This document shows, one piece after another, positions 8,635 through 18,180 of a stretch of DNA of 64,000 nucleotides. The DNA lies in contig NZ_WUMN01000003.1 of assembly GCF_009826935.1 (NCBI RefSeq), forward strand, positions 310,001 through 374,000. The letters run 5' to 3'. The DNA is from Flavobacterium sp. Sd200 (GTDB taxonomy: Bacteria; Bacteroidota; Bacteroidia; Flavobacteriales; Flavobacteriaceae). Both the position numbers and the translations under genes were made by a program. Below the pieces are notes generated by a model that saw only the letters and a list, made by a program, of their open reading frames with translations, made no database searches and had not been told where the DNA came from. Positions within the stretch are counted from its first letter, which is position 1. Each line of letters opens with the position of its first letter.

Positions 8635-9897
8635 TTACCCGCGGCCTTTTCTTTTCTTTTTGCGCTTTGCATTAAAACCCGCCGCCGTATACTCAGATGC
8701 TGCAGTGGGGCTCAGTAATTCATTGATGAGGTTTTCATTTGTGGCGGGTTTGTGGACAGTGTCGGCTGCGTCCCGGGCACCGGGATGCTGCGGGCGTTCC
8801 CGCACCGAGGGTTGATGCCCGTGGGCATCTTCCCGCTGGTGTCCTGAAATGCGTTCTGAAAGCCCTTTAGCACTGTAGGGCTTACCGAGGCTGCTGCCAT
8901 TGATGACGCAGTGGGTGGTATGGTCAATGAAGGTCAGCCCGTATAGCTGCCCCCCGGCATTTTGGCGCAGTACCATGTCAACCCCTTTCGCCTTTAAAAG
9001 TTCCTGGAGCTTTTGCACTGAGCCGGGCGTGCTTTTTAAAATGGTACTGTCGATTACGGTGCGTAGGTGCGGGCGCGACTTATCCTGGTACGGTTTGTTA
9101 GCGGTAAACAACACTTCCAGCCGGGCAAGGGAGGGCTTAAAGTGAAAATCACTGGCCTTGATGGGAACACCTAAAGGGTTTCCCACAGCATCGAGGGCGC
9201 GGTACAAAAGCCCTCCTGCAAGAAAGGTGCGTGAGGTTACTTTTCCCCGGTCTGCCTTTATGTTGTAAAGCCCCAATAACGCGTTAAGTTCAGGCAGTGA
9301 ACAAAAGCGGTACTTTTCGAGTACAAATTGCAATACATTAGCGATTGCCTTTTTGGTTGGTGCCTTTCCGTACTGTAACCTGCCGGCCTGTAGCGGCTCG
9401 GGCTTATATGCAAGCGTACGGGCATGCTTTTCAGCCGGGATCAGCCCGAATGATTTTTCTATGGCTTTACGTGCCGTCTCCGATTGGTTGCGACCGATGT
9501 TGTGCATGTCGATGCGGCTGCCATCGGGACGTACCTTCAGCGATACAATGTGGAGGTGCGGATGGCCTGCATCCATGTGGCGGTATGCCAGCCAGGGTTG
9601 CGTGGCAAAACCCACCTCTTGCATATATGTGCGTGCTATCTCCAAGAGGCGGCTATCGGAAAGGCTTTGTTCCTCAGGCGGGAAGTTCAGTGAAATATGA
9701 ACCCCCGGATGCCGGATGCGCGCATTCAGCGTTGCCATGCCTTCAAGGTAGTTAAGCTTTGGCATAAGCCCTGCCGAAGCCCCCTCAAAGGGACAATTGC
9801 CTTCCCCAAGAAAGCGGGCAGCACCACTGCTTATTTTCTCTTCGTTGTAGCGCAGGATACGGGAGAGTGCGTGCGAGGCTTTTATGACTGCAACCAT
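8635..9897 (-). CDS. mobB: Relaxase MobB
   Basis: A 420-residue MOBP-like relaxase of Bacteroidota type, which nicks oriT and remains bound to the transferred strand. The three-histidine metal site is visible as HMDAGHPHLHIV, near residue 105, preceded by an N-terminal region with an alternative nucleophile (Tyr candidates in RYNEEK). The C terminus is basic and low complexity (KRKKKRKGRG). It overlaps mobA by 16 bases and precedes mobC. The helical middle region and C-terminal tail carry no domain I recognise. Confidence 0.9.
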   Translation of the reverse strand: MVAVIKASHALSRILRYNEEKISSGAARFLGEGNCPFEGASAGLMPKLNYLEGMATLNARIRHPGVHISLNFPPEEQSLSDSRLLEIARTYMQEVGFATQPWLAYRHMDAGHPHLHIVSLKVRPDGSRIDMHNIGRNQSETARKAIEKSFGLIPAEKHARTLAYKPEPLQAGRLQYGKAPTKKAIANVLQFVLEKYRFCSLPELNALLGLYNIKADRGKVTSRTFLAGGLLYRALDAVGNPLGVPIKASDFHFKPSLARLEVLFTANKPYQDKSRPHLRTVIDSTILKSTPGSVQKLQELLKAKGVDMVLRQNAGGQLYGLTFIDHTTHCVINGSSLGKPYSAKGLSERISGHQREDAHGHQPSVRERPQHPGARDAADTVHKPATNENLINELLSPTAASEYTAAGFNAKRKKKRKGRG

Positions 9898-10283
9898 AGT
9901 GTGGAGAGTTTAGTTATTGCACCGGATAGCGCTTCCATCTGTATTACCAGGCTACTGCGTGCCGAGAGGAATGCGCTCTGCCATCCTTTATCCTGTGTAA
10001 CGGCTGGATTAGCATTGACGCGGTAGGTAACCTGGTTGAGGTTTTGGCCTATGGCGCGCAGTTCCTCGCGCAGCAGGCTGAGTTCCTGCAGCCCCTGGTC
10101 TAGTGAGGCATTGCGGTGCAGCATGGTAATGGGTTTTTCGAACAGGCAGTTTCTTACATATTCACTTACCTTACGGCAAGTCGTTGCCTTAAATTTGCGC
10201 ATCAGTTTTTCATGCTCCTCAGCACGCAGGCGCAGGTGCAGCCAGTGGCTGCGCTGGGCGTTGTCTTTTGGTTCCATCATCAT
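9882..10283 (-). CDS. mobA: Relaxosome accessory protein MobA (MobC-like)
   Basis: A 133-residue protein with an N-terminal ribbon-helix-helix-like start (HWLHLRLRAEEHEKLMRKF) and the helical C terminus typical of plasmid mobilisation accessory proteins. It should bind oriT and help MobB nick DNA. It is first in the mobA-mobB-mobC operon and lies just downstream of the gene-free region where oriT is expected. Three Met codons at the start leave a few residues of uncertainty. Confidence 0.85.
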   Translation of the reverse strand: MMMEPKDNAQRSHWLHLRLRAEEHEKLMRKFKATTCRKVSEYVRNCLFEKPITMLHRNASLDQGLQELSLLREELRAIGQNLNQVTYRVNANPAVTQDKGWQSAFLSARSSLVIQMEALSGAITKLSTLWLQS

Positions 10284-10776
10284 ATCATTTTCATTTGTAC
10301 AACAGGCTCACCAGGCTCCTTCAGCAGTCCCTGCCCACGAGTTTCGAGTAAGGGCAGCCAGATCCGTTTGTATCACAAACGTACATCTGGCCGATTGCGA
10401 AAAAGACTGCAATCCCTCAACCCGGCATATCTGCAAGCGTAATAGCAACAGTCTTATATCGTATGTTCTACCTTACCGGAAGCTGTCAGGGTTGGCGGCC
10501 GCTTAAAAGGTTTCGCAGGCAGTAAGGCAAACAGCAGCCAATAAGCGGGATATCGCCATCTCCAATTACAAGAGTACCACATGATTTTGCCTTACAAAAA
10601 TGTTGCGCGACACTACAAACCCATCACGCGTATAAAAACACTGCTTATCCATACGGCTGCCGAAGCTTATTACAAATTTACAGCGGTGCCTAGCGCATTT
10701 GCAATCCCCGCTGAATTTCGATGAGGATCGTTTCCGTGAGGCTTTGTAACTTTGTAGGGAAGCTATTAACTTAAAA
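10284..10776. other. Gene-free region upstream of mobA, candidate oriT
   Basis: This 493-base stretch has no supported gene. In Bacteroidota mobilisable elements oriT normally lies just upstream of mobA. A clear hairpin sits here: CCAGAT (10358-10363) and ATCTGG (10385-10390) with inner CGTTTGT and ACAAACG. The nick site cannot be identified by eye. The right end carries a promoter-like TAACTTTG for the next gene. Confidence 0.55.
10747..10754 (+). promoter_or_regulatory. Bacteroidota -7 element (TAACTTTG)
   Basis: TAACTTTG matches the TAnnTTTG consensus of Bacteroidota housekeeping sigma factor and lies about 25 bases before the ATG at 10777. No well-placed TTTG -33 element is present, so it may be weak or regulated. 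Confidence 0.5.
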
Positions 10777-11073
10777 ATGATCGTTATGACAACAAATGAA
10801 GTAGCCCGAGTGTACGACACGCTTTTGAGTGCCCCGGGAATGGATGATGCGGTACGGATAGACATGAAGATCCCGAGAAAACAACTGCTGGTGCTGAACC
10901 ACATTTTAAACCTGCCTGATCTTTCAAAGGCTTCAGAGCTGCTACGGCACCTGGAGAGCGGCAAGCTGTTCACTGAACTGAGGGAACTTGGGAATGCGTT
11001 TTTAGAAAAATCCTCACTGGTAGAATTTAATGCTAAATTTATTACCGTCCATCAGGAGAACAATAAATCCTGA
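10777..11073 (+). CDS. Small helical hypothetical protein
   Basis: A 98-residue cytoplasmic protein starting MIVMTTNEVARVYDTLL, with an alternative ATG at 10786. It looks all-helical and amphipathic (a DLSKASELLRHLESGKLFTEL stretch spread over two helices). It has its own promoter-like element. No family is recognised. It sits between the mob region and the AraC regulator and could belong to either. Confidence 0.65.
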   Translation: MIVMTTNEVARVYDTLLSAPGMDDAVRIDMKIPRKQLLVLNHILNLPDLSKASELLRHLESGKLFTELRELGNAFLEKSSLVEFNAKFITVHQENNKS

Positions 11074-11249
11074 TCATCCTGATTTTTCTCCGTAATCACC
11101 TGCTATAGTAATCACCTTATCTATACCCTTGCGGATTGTATAATCCCATGCAGCTTGGGGTTGGGGCGCACCGGCGGCGTAGTATCATTTATCAAACACT
11201 TTGCTGCCGCGCTGCCCTTACTGCAGGGCTGTGACTTAAAGGAAACGGT

Positions 11250-12152
11250 ATGGAAACGGAAAGGCCGGATGAAAATGAACTTTTATTACGATTCCTTTTG
11301 GATTTGGTACTGGGCCAGTGGAATGCTGTTGTCCCTGATCTACATGCGCCTGAAGCAACCGCTACGCCAAATAGCTCCCTTGGTATCCGGGATCTCTCGC
11401 AATTACTTTCTGAAGAATTGCGGACACTGTTGCTGCATAAGGCCTTTGTACACCCCCGTAAAAGATATGGCCTTATCCAGTATGGGCTGGTATTGTTGGA
11501 TGCTGATTTTATAGTCCGGGGAACAGGGAGCACAACGGCGGGGTATTTTGGGTACTCCGGGGTCTTTATGTACCGCACTGATTTCAGCAGGTATATTGTG
11601 CCTTCTTCACGGAAGGATTTTTTTACAGCAGTTACCGCGCTGCAGCAGGGTGAAAACATCTACCCGCAATTACTTACACTGACCTTTGAGGCACGCGATG
11701 GCAGGCTCCTCACTGCAACATGTTTTATTGACAGGCTGCTGTACAGTGACTACGATTTTATCGTCAGCCTCTTCAGCCTGAAGCCTGTTGTGCCAACCAG
11801 CAGCATGGATAAGGACAAACACGCACGAAAAAGCCTAATGGCCGTACAACAGGTGTACGATTATATTTTGGCACACAGGGAAGGTGTACTGCCTACAACG
11901 CGCGAATTTGCCAGGCGCTTCGGTACCAACGAATACGAACTCAAAAAAGAATTTAAAACGTGTTTTGGTACCAGCATCTACCAGCACTATTCCCAGGTCC
12001 GCCTTGAGCGGGCTTTTTCACTATTAAAACAGACCACTACACCGTTGCCCGAAATCGCAAATCAGTGTGGGTTTGACGATTACTCCGGTTTTGCTAAAGC
12101 GTTTCGTAAACGCTATGGGATGAGCCCTGCCAAAGCAAGGGAAACATCATAA
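11250..12152 (+). CDS. AraC-family transcription regulator
   Basis: A 300-residue regulator with a C-terminal AraC double helix-turn-helix (residues about 200-298, ending in the FDDYSGFAKAFRKRYGMSPAK pattern split over helix and turn). The N-terminal 190 residues are a PAS-like sensing region (alternating strands, with YFGYSGVFMYR) and could bind a small ligand. AAAGGAAA lies just before the ATG. It is followed after 95 bases by the MauE-like gene and faces the SusC/SusD operon across the locus; it may control both. Ligand unknown. Confidence 0.88.
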   Translation: METERPDENELLLRFLLDLVLGQWNAVVPDLHAPEATATPNSSLGIRDLSQLLSEELRTLLLHKAFVHPRKRYGLIQYGLVLLDADFIVRGTGSTTAGYFGYSGVFMYRTDFSRYIVPSSRKDFFTAVTALQQGENIYPQLLTLTFEARDGRLLTATCFIDRLLYSDYDFIVSLFSLKPVVPTSSMDKDKHARKSLMAVQQVYDYILAHREGVLPTTREFARRFGTNEYELKKEFKTCFGTSIYQHYSQVRLERAFSLLKQTTTPLPEIANQCGFDDYSGFAKAFRKRYGMSPAKARETS

Positions 12153-12247
12153 GGGTATAATTCCTGATCGACCTTTTTTTATTCCTGAATGTCAAACCGA
12201 TAGCGTGAATTAATTGCAAATTTCACTACAATCAAAACTAACATTCA

Positions 12248-13753
12248 ATGAGCCGTTTACCAGCCTTACGGGAAGCTACCCTAAAAACAGTTTGCCTTCT
12301 TTACATACTCCTTTTCGCTTACGCGTCAGCCGCCAAATTACTGGATTTCGAAAACTTTAGGGTACAGCTCGGCCAGTCCCCGCTTTTGGCGCACTTTGCC
12401 GGATGGACCTCGGTTGGGGTACCGGTTGCGGAATTGGCCCTTGCCGTTTCATTATCGCTCCCCAGGCTGCGTTTGGTTGGGCTATATCTTTCGCTGGGCC
12501 TGATGGCACTTTTTTCTGCCTACATTTATATCATCCTGCATTATGGCTCATTTGTCCCTTGTTCGTGTGGGGGAATCCTGGAGCACCTGAGCTGGAACCA
12601 GCACCTGGCCTTCAACCTCATTTTTATTGCCCTGGCAATACTTGGGATACTGAATGCCAGACCGCAGGCAAGCAAGGTGAAGGCCATTGGCGGTATTACG
12701 GTAATCAGCTGCGCCGCTGTGGTGGTCATGTGGGGCTTGCATAGCGCTTCGGAGCAGCTTACCAGCTACCATAATAATTTTACCCGCCGGTTTCCGTATG
12801 ATGCGCGTAAAATTGCAGATACCGACCTGGGTTATAACTCCTATTATTGGGCGGGATCCGATAGCGCCAACCTCTACCTGGGTAATACGACCAACCCGCT
12901 TTTGCTGACCATACTGGATACAGGCCTGTCTGCTAAAGAGCGTTTTAAAATAAGACTGGACCGTTATGACCTGCCGTTCCAATCTGTACGGATCAAGGTT
13001 CTGAATGGAACACTGTATGTGGCCGACGGTATCATCCCGGCAGTATTCCGGGGAGATCTACAGGGGCGTTCTGCCGGGTTGTATTGGCAGGGTAACCGCC
13101 CTTTTTCCTCTTTTGAATTTATGGATTCCTTAACCCTTGTGACCAAGACACTCAACGAGAAAGATGGTTCGGGCTGCTTAGGCAGCGTATCAATGGGTAC
13201 GCCCCCTGAAGAGCGGTTATTACCGGGTTTACTACACAAGCAGGCAGACGGAAATTTTGATGTGGACGGTACCTTCAGCTTTGACCCCCGCTCGGGTAAT
13301 TTCGCATATGTGTACCGCTACCGCAACGGGATTATAGTTACCGGGCCGGACCTGAAACTGAAAAAGCGGTTCAGCACGATTGATACCTTTAACATTGCAA
13401 CCTTAAAGCTTGCCTATGTAAAGAGCCGCAATGAAAGAAAGTTTGCAGCACCGCCCATGGTGGTAAACAAGTCGTGCGCGGTAGATGGCTACCGCTTATA
13501 CGTTAACTCGGGTGTGATGGGCAAGTTTGAGCCTGAAGAAATGTGGCGGCAGGCCAGTATTATAGATGTTTACGACCTTTATAGCGGCGCCTATCTGCAA
13601 AGCTTTTATGTTTATGATATCGGTGGTAAGAAGCTTACCAATTTTCACGTTTACCAAGGTTTTTTATTTGGATTTATCGGTACCCATGCCGTGAAGTATA
13701 CACTGCCGGCCGGGATTGGTACGCCACACAGCCAGCCAGCTACCACACGTTAA
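12248..13753 (+). CDS. MauE/DoxX-like membrane protein with a C-terminal propeller-like domain
   Basis: A 501-residue membrane protein. Residues 1-165 hold four or five hydrophobic helices of the MauE/DoxX redox-associated type, with the Cys pair motif VPCSCGG near residue 105. Residues about 180-495 are beta-rich and look like a six-bladed beta-propeller on the periplasmic side. Its product class is often found next to SusC/SusD loci in Bacteroidota and may shuttle electrons for disulfide or haem chemistry, but no reaction can be read from sequence. It is followed by a DUF6520-type peptide after 75 bases. Membrane and Cys motif are directly seen; the propeller call is by composition. Confidence 0.78.
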   Translation: MSRLPALREATLKTVCLLYILLFAYASAAKLLDFENFRVQLGQSPLLAHFAGWTSVGVPVAELALAVSLSLPRLRLVGLYLSLGLMALFSAYIYIILHYGSFVPCSCGGILEHLSWNQHLAFNLIFIALAILGILNARPQASKVKAIGGITVISCAAVVVMWGLHSASEQLTSYHNNFTRRFPYDARKIADTDLGYNSYYWAGSDSANLYLGNTTNPLLLTILDTGLSAKERFKIRLDRYDLPFQSVRIKVLNGTLYVADGIIPAVFRGDLQGRSAGLYWQGNRPFSSFEFMDSLTLVTKTLNEKDGSGCLGSVSMGTPPEERLLPGLLHKQADGNFDVDGTFSFDPRSGNFAYVYRYRNGIIVTGPDLKLKKRFSTIDTFNIATLKLAYVKSRNERKFAAPPMVVNKSCAVDGYRLYVNSGVMGKFEPEEMWRQASIIDVYDLYSGAYLQSFYVYDIGGKKLTNFHVYQGFLFGFIGTHAVKYTLPAGIGTPHSQPATTR

Positions 13754-13828
13754 AAATATACTGCGCAGTATCAGGGGAAGGCTGAAAACCTGTTGAAAGA
13801 GTAGGCCGTAATTTAAATTGTTATCCTT

Positions 13829-14116
13829 ATGAAATTTTCTATCAAAAATCTGGTACCGATTGCGGCTATGGCTATCGCGACCATCGGGGCGTATGCAACA
13901 CAACATACTTCAGAAAGCCCTACAGCCTTTATCACCTACGCAGATGGGTTTGTAAAAGGCAATGATCTTGGCACTGTGTGCAACAACAGTACGCGCTGCA
14001 TGGTCGACGACGGCCCTATATGTACTGTTACCGCAAGCGGCCCTAATTTTGGGCAACAGCTTTGGGGCAAGACGGCTGCCGGCCGCTGTACCGTTGAGCT
14101 GCACAAAATCCCGTAA
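13829..14116 (+). CDS. Small exported DUF6520-like protein
   Basis: A 95-residue precursor with a signal-like N terminus (MKFSIKNLVPIAAMAIATIG) and a short mature part containing four Cys (CNNSTRCMVDDGPIC and a later Cys), probably forming two disulfides. It resembles the flavobacterial DUF6520 family of small secreted proteins, which occur near MauE-like membrane proteins and SusC/SusD genes. A Cys-containing MauE partner upstream fits a role in its oxidation. A strong terminator follows. Function unknown. Confidence 0.75.
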   Translation: MKFSIKNLVPIAAMAIATIGAYATQHTSESPTAFITYADGFVKGNDLGTVCNNSTRCMVDDGPICTVTASGPNFGQQLWGKTAAGRCTVELHKIP

Positions 14117-14128
14117 GGGATTAAAAAA

Positions 14129-14158
14129 CAATGCAGTTCCTGCCAGGGAACTGCATTG
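14129..14158. terminator. Bidirectional terminator
   Basis: A 12-base stem CAATGCAGTTCC/GGAACTGCATTG with a six-base loop lies between the convergent DUF6520 and S9-peptidase genes. A run of six A (T on the minus strand) precedes it, so it can stop leftward transcription well and probably rightward too. Confidence 0.85.
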
Positions 14159-14161
14159 TAC

Positions 14162-16774
14162 TTATTTAATCACATCTACTTTGCACCATAAGGGTTCGGC
14201 TTCCCCCTTAAGATAATGCCCGAACCAGGATTCAGTGCGACGTGTAAGGTCCGCCTGATGTTCCCTTTGCATGAGTACATGCCGCTCGCCCGGATACAAA
14301 AGCATAATGTTTTTCTTTCCCAGCCGTCGCAGGGCCATGTGCAATTCGATGGTCTGCCCGATATCCACCTGTTTGTCCTGTTTACCTGCCCACGATAATA
14401 ACGGCGTGGTAATTTGGTCCGCATGGGACAGTGGTGAATTCAGCTGATACATTTGCGGATCTTCAAAATACGCCTTTCCGAGACGGTGCTGGTCGACTTC
14501 GGCCTTGTAGTAACTTGGCATAAAAAGGTTCCAGACTACGCTGAAATAATCAGAGGTAAAATCGGTAATCGCGGCGCCGGCTACAGCTGCCTTAAACATT
14601 GGTGTTTTGGAGATAATGTAGTCCGTTTCATAACCTCCCCACGAGTGCCCGATAAGCCCGATCCGCCCAGGATCAACCGGCACTATTTCAAGGGTTCTTC
14701 TCAGCGCTGCCAGTGTGCATTCCTGGGCACTCTGCCCGGGCCTGCCTATCTGGTAGGTAATGTCGGGAAGCAACACAAAATATCCCTGTACCAAAAGGTT
14801 TGTTATATTGAAACCGGTATGGTTGTACAACGAAGGATTTATGTAGGCAAATAAATCCCTGGATTGTGTTTCATAAATATGGACAATCATCGGATAGCGC
14901 CGATTTGGGTCATAATCTGCTGGATAATAAAGGATAGCTTTGAGTTCATTTTCCTGAGGATCTTTGTACTCTATTAATTCCGCACGTCCCCATTGGAAAC
15001 GCTCCTGTTGTGGGTTGCTCTTATAAATCGTTTTGATGGGTTGTTTGGCATTCTTTAACCGCACTGTCGGGGCTACCTGATAGTTCTGAAAAACATACAA
15101 CCAATTTTTATAAGTGCTGTCGGGTATCACACTTGTGATTTCCCCGGCTTCCGTAGCAATTTTGACCAACCCCCTGCCTTGCTGCCACGTATGCAAACAC
15201 GTGTAGGCCGCCGCATATTCTTTAATTGCCAAAGGAGCGCGTGTATCTATAACCACAGGCGCATAACCATCGAGGTTACCCTTGCCGGCAGGCTCCAAAA
15301 CCAACCTGAACGTAGTAGCCCCATTGCTGTTTGTGATACGTAGGGGATTGCTGCCATCGGTAGCTATTTTCCAAATGTTGTGACGGTCATATAGAAAAAC
15401 GGCTGCATCATCGCTGCTCCAGCCCGCAAAACCGAAAGGAGGCTCCGGCGAGGGGTGCTGAAAATCCGGGTTGTAGAAGAAAGCGGGTAACCCGCCGGTA
15501 AGGTTGTGGTGCCTTTCATTATTGAGATCGTATACCCACCAATTGTTTTCTTTCCAATACAGTATAAACCCTCCCGCAGGTGAAACCTGCAAATACGGAG
15601 GGCTATAAGCCCATTGCTCCAGGATTGTTTTCTTTTCTCCTGTTTCCAGGTACGTAAGGGTAATATCCACCGGTGCCCTGAAATTGTTTTGGGGTTCATA
15701 TTGCCCGGGGTCAAAGCTCAACAATACCCGTTGGTCACCGGTCAGCATACCCGTAGGATGGTTGTGTACCGGGGTGTAAAACCGGCCGGAATGAGGCCAC
15801 CATACTGCTACTTTTGCCACCGCGTCCCAATTTTGTATTTCTTCCTTGGCGGGATAGAGAAATTTGTCTCCTGTATTCCATATTTCAACGGTTGGGTTAC
15901 CGGCTTCAAGGGCACCGGCTGCTATCCCAAAAAACACCTTGGAGCCATCATCGGAAATTGATAAGGGTTTCAGAAAGGTACAGGATATTATGTCCCTCTG
16001 GGGAAAACCTTCCTGCCTTGCCGGGTTAAACTCAAAAAGTGCCTTGCTTTTTAAGTGATAAAAACCAATCCGGCCTTTGGCCTCCACGGAGGAAGGAGTA
16101 AAGGGATGTTGCTCAAAAGCTATTTCCCCGCCACCCTTGGACCACACCAGGTTGCTGTATGCGTGCGTACCACTTTCGGCCACAGTGGTGGCTTCCATGC
16201 GTGTACTGGGTGAAAGATGCAGTACTACGACCTGACTTCGATCCGGGGTTCGTAGCGTGTATGCTAGGGCATCCGCCGCCGCATTATAGCTGTAGGCGCT
16301 GACAGCGGGGATTACGCGCCTTATGTTAGTCTTTAACCCAACGACCGATAAGGTGTCCTCCTGTAGCATAAAAAGGCTGGAGGCATCAGCACTGAGGCCA
16401 TACGAGGTTACGTTCTTATAGGCTACCTGCTTGCCGCTGTCCAGATACCTCAGGTGTAGTGTTGCCGCCGCATCGCCTACCAGGGCGAACCCGCCTTTCC
16501 CAAAAAGCACCGAGGACCCTCCCGGGTAGCGGTATTGCTTTGCGCTCAGGGTATGCTGTAGTGTAAGGGTGTCCATCCCATTTTCGTACCGCGTAGTGTA
16601 GGCGACCCAGCGGGCATCGCCGGAGGCCGCGTAGAGCTGGGTAGTCCCCCAAAGTGAATACTCCTTCTCTGTAAGATGTTCTTTGCCCTGCCCAAAGCCC
16701 GACGCTGTGCCCAGCAGCAGGCAGCAGGCAAGGATAATGTGCGGCAAGGGGCCTGCTACAAACTTGGTTTTCAT
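14162..16774 (-). CDS. S9-family serine peptidase (prolyl oligopeptidase type)
   Basis: An 870-residue exported peptidase. It has a signal peptide (hydrophobic ILACCLLLGTASGFG), a long beta-propeller-like N-terminal region (residues about 40-600) and a C-terminal alpha/beta-hydrolase catalytic domain with nucleophile motif GHSWGG, an Asp near KQDKQVD and a His in GERHVL. The middle region carries a DPP-like KNAKQPIK stretch before the catalytic part. Its ATG is one base after susD stops, so it is in the susC-susD operon. It probably trims peptides in the periplasm or on the surface before or after SusC/SusD uptake; the substrate is not readable from sequence. Confidence 0.85.
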   Translation of the reverse strand: MKTKFVAGPLPHIILACCLLLGTASGFGQGKEHLTEKEYSLWGTTQLYAASGDARWVAYTTRYENGMDTLTLQHTLSAKQYRYPGGSSVLFGKGGFALVGDAAATLHLRYLDSGKQVAYKNVTSYGLSADASSLFMLQEDTLSVVGLKTNIRRVIPAVSAYSYNAAADALAYTLRTPDRSQVVVLHLSPSTRMEATTVAESGTHAYSNLVWSKGGGEIAFEQHPFTPSSVEAKGRIGFYHLKSKALFEFNPARQEGFPQRDIISCTFLKPLSISDDGSKVFFGIAAGALEAGNPTVEIWNTGDKFLYPAKEEIQNWDAVAKVAVWWPHSGRFYTPVHNHPTGMLTGDQRVLLSFDPGQYEPQNNFRAPVDITLTYLETGEKKTILEQWAYSPPYLQVSPAGGFILYWKENNWWVYDLNNERHHNLTGGLPAFFYNPDFQHPSPEPPFGFAGWSSDDAAVFLYDRHNIWKIATDGSNPLRITNSNGATTFRLVLEPAGKGNLDGYAPVVIDTRAPLAIKEYAAAYTCLHTWQQGRGLVKIATEAGEITSVIPDSTYKNWLYVFQNYQVAPTVRLKNAKQPIKTIYKSNPQQERFQWGRAELIEYKDPQENELKAILYYPADYDPNRRYPMIVHIYETQSRDLFAYINPSLYNHTGFNITNLLVQGYFVLLPDITYQIGRPGQSAQECTLAALRRTLEIVPVDPGRIGLIGHSWGGYETDYIISKTPMFKAAVAGAAITDFTSDYFSVVWNLFMPSYYKAEVDQHRLGKAYFEDPQMYQLNSPLSHADQITTPLLSWAGKQDKQVDIGQTIELHMALRRLGKKNIMLLYPGERHVLMQREHQADLTRRTESWFGHYLKGEAEPLWCKVDVIK

Positions 16775-16775
16775 T

Positions 16776-18170
16776 TTAATATCCGGGATTCTGCGGCGCT
16801 AAATGCGCGTTTAATAGTAATTCGGTTTGTGGTAGCGGCAATAGTGCATCAGTGGTGTCCCAGCCCGGTTTAACGGTGCTTAAGGTTGCATCCAGTAAAC
16901 CTAAACGGCTGAGGTCAAGGAACCTGAAACCGCCTTCTGTAAAAAATTCTACCCTGCGCTCCTGCAGGATTGCCGCAAGAAGCTGCTGCTGTGATTGCGC
17001 TGGCGTGGGGGCAAGACCTGCTTTTTGCCGTACAAGGTCAATATCCTGCTTTGCTTGTGAAAGGTTACCGAGCATCAGGTTCGCCTCGGCGCGGATCAGG
17101 TATTGTTCGGCCAGGCGTAATACCACCTGGTATTCCATGGAAGCGTCTGTAAGCCCCCTATGCTTGTATTTATTGGCGTAATAATAGGTTGTCCCACCAT
17201 CGCTGAGTGCGCCTGTCCAATGTTCTTTCCTGAGGTCGCCCGCTTCAAAGGCCACCATCAGCGCTTCGCTTAGTGCCACTGTTGGCGGTGGGGTCGTTGT
17301 AAAAATGTAATGGGCACCGTCTTCCGTATTCTGGCCCTGTCCGGCAGCAGACAGCTGCCAGATGGTACTGCCGCTTTCTTTCAAAAAAGTTGTGTCAAGG
17401 TCATCAGGAAGCATAAAGCCTACAGGGTCATTAATAACCGCTTCAGCTGTTTGGGCAGCCTCAGCCCAGTTGTGGTTAAAAAGATAAACCCTTGCGAGCA
17501 ATGCCCTGGCTACCGCTTTACTGGCGCGTATCCTTTCGGGGTTGTTGTATTGCCCGGGCAGTTTTTCGATGGATTCTGTAAGGTCGGCTATGATGTAGCT
17601 ATATAACTGGCTTTTCGCTACACGCCCGGCCTGACTGTTTTGCCTGTAGTCTGTTGTGGTTATGTAAGGGATTGGCCCGTAAATATTTACAAGGTAGAAA
17701 TGTACCAATGCCCTTATAAAAAGCGCCTCACCTTGTAACATGTCCCTGTCCTGTTGTGAAAGCGCCTGGGAAGCGTCCGTACCTTCCATTATAGCGTTCG
17801 CGCTGTAGATGATCTGGTACGCATCGGCCCACCATCCGGTAATGTCTGGGTTGGTGGGCAGCACGCTGTTGGTATAAAAGAAACTGGTGTTGTCCGTAGC
17901 ATCGGCGTACGAGTCGAGTTCATCGGCATAACACCCCATTTTACTTCCGATGCCGTTGGCTCCCCCACGCAGGAAGCCCGTATCACGGATTTTAGCGTAC
18001 ACGCCCGCGAGCGCCGCATTGGCCGTGGCGCGGTCCTGAAAGACCGCCGGCGCGGTAAGCTGGTTGGATGGAAGGTCTACTTCGGTAAAACTTTCACAGC
18101 CTGTGTGTAGGAGGCATACTGCTAAAAGCAGGATGGTTATGAGGTAGTTGCCTATCTTATTTTTTTTCAT
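16776..18170 (-). CDS. SusD/RagB-family outer-membrane lipoprotein
   Basis: A 464-residue lipoprotein with signal peptide and lipobox LHTGC at residue about 25. Helical TPR-like SusD features are visible (ARALLARVYLFNHNWAEAA and LAEQYLIRAEANLML) with a SusD C terminus. It would sit on the outer leaflet and form the lid over the SusC channel, binding the nutrient. It follows susC by 10 bases and precedes the S9 peptidase by one base. The peptidase partner suggests a peptide substrate rather than a glycan. Confidence 0.93.
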   Translation of the reverse strand: MKKNKIGNYLITILLLAVCLLHTGCESFTEVDLPSNQLTAPAVFQDRATANAALAGVYAKIRDTGFLRGGANGIGSKMGCYADELDSYADATDNTSFFYTNSVLPTNPDITGWWADAYQIIYSANAIMEGTDASQALSQQDRDMLQGEALFIRALVHFYLVNIYGPIPYITTTDYRQNSQAGRVAKSQLYSYIIADLTESIEKLPGQYNNPERIRASKAVARALLARVYLFNHNWAEAAQTAEAVINDPVGFMLPDDLDTTFLKESGSTIWQLSAAGQGQNTEDGAHYIFTTTPPPTVALSEALMVAFEAGDLRKEHWTGALSDGGTTYYYANKYKHRGLTDASMEYQVVLRLAEQYLIRAEANLMLGNLSQAKQDIDLVRQKAGLAPTPAQSQQQLLAAILQERRVEFFTEGGFRFLDLSRLGLLDATLSTVKPGWDTTDALLPLPQTELLLNAHLAPQNPGY

Positions 18171-18180
18171 GGTCGAGTGT

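Noticed and set aside
9345..9755. Open frames of 115-136 codons on the plus strand over mobB
   Set aside because: They run antisense to a gene with clear relaxase motifs and have no recognisable protein features.
10036..10506. 156-codon plus-strand frame spanning mobA and its upstream region
   Set aside because: Most of it is antisense to mobA, and its composition is not protein-like.
11155..11514. 119-codon frame overlapping the AraC gene start
   Set aside because: Different frame from the AraC gene, which has a full domain and a ribosome-binding-like site; no family features.
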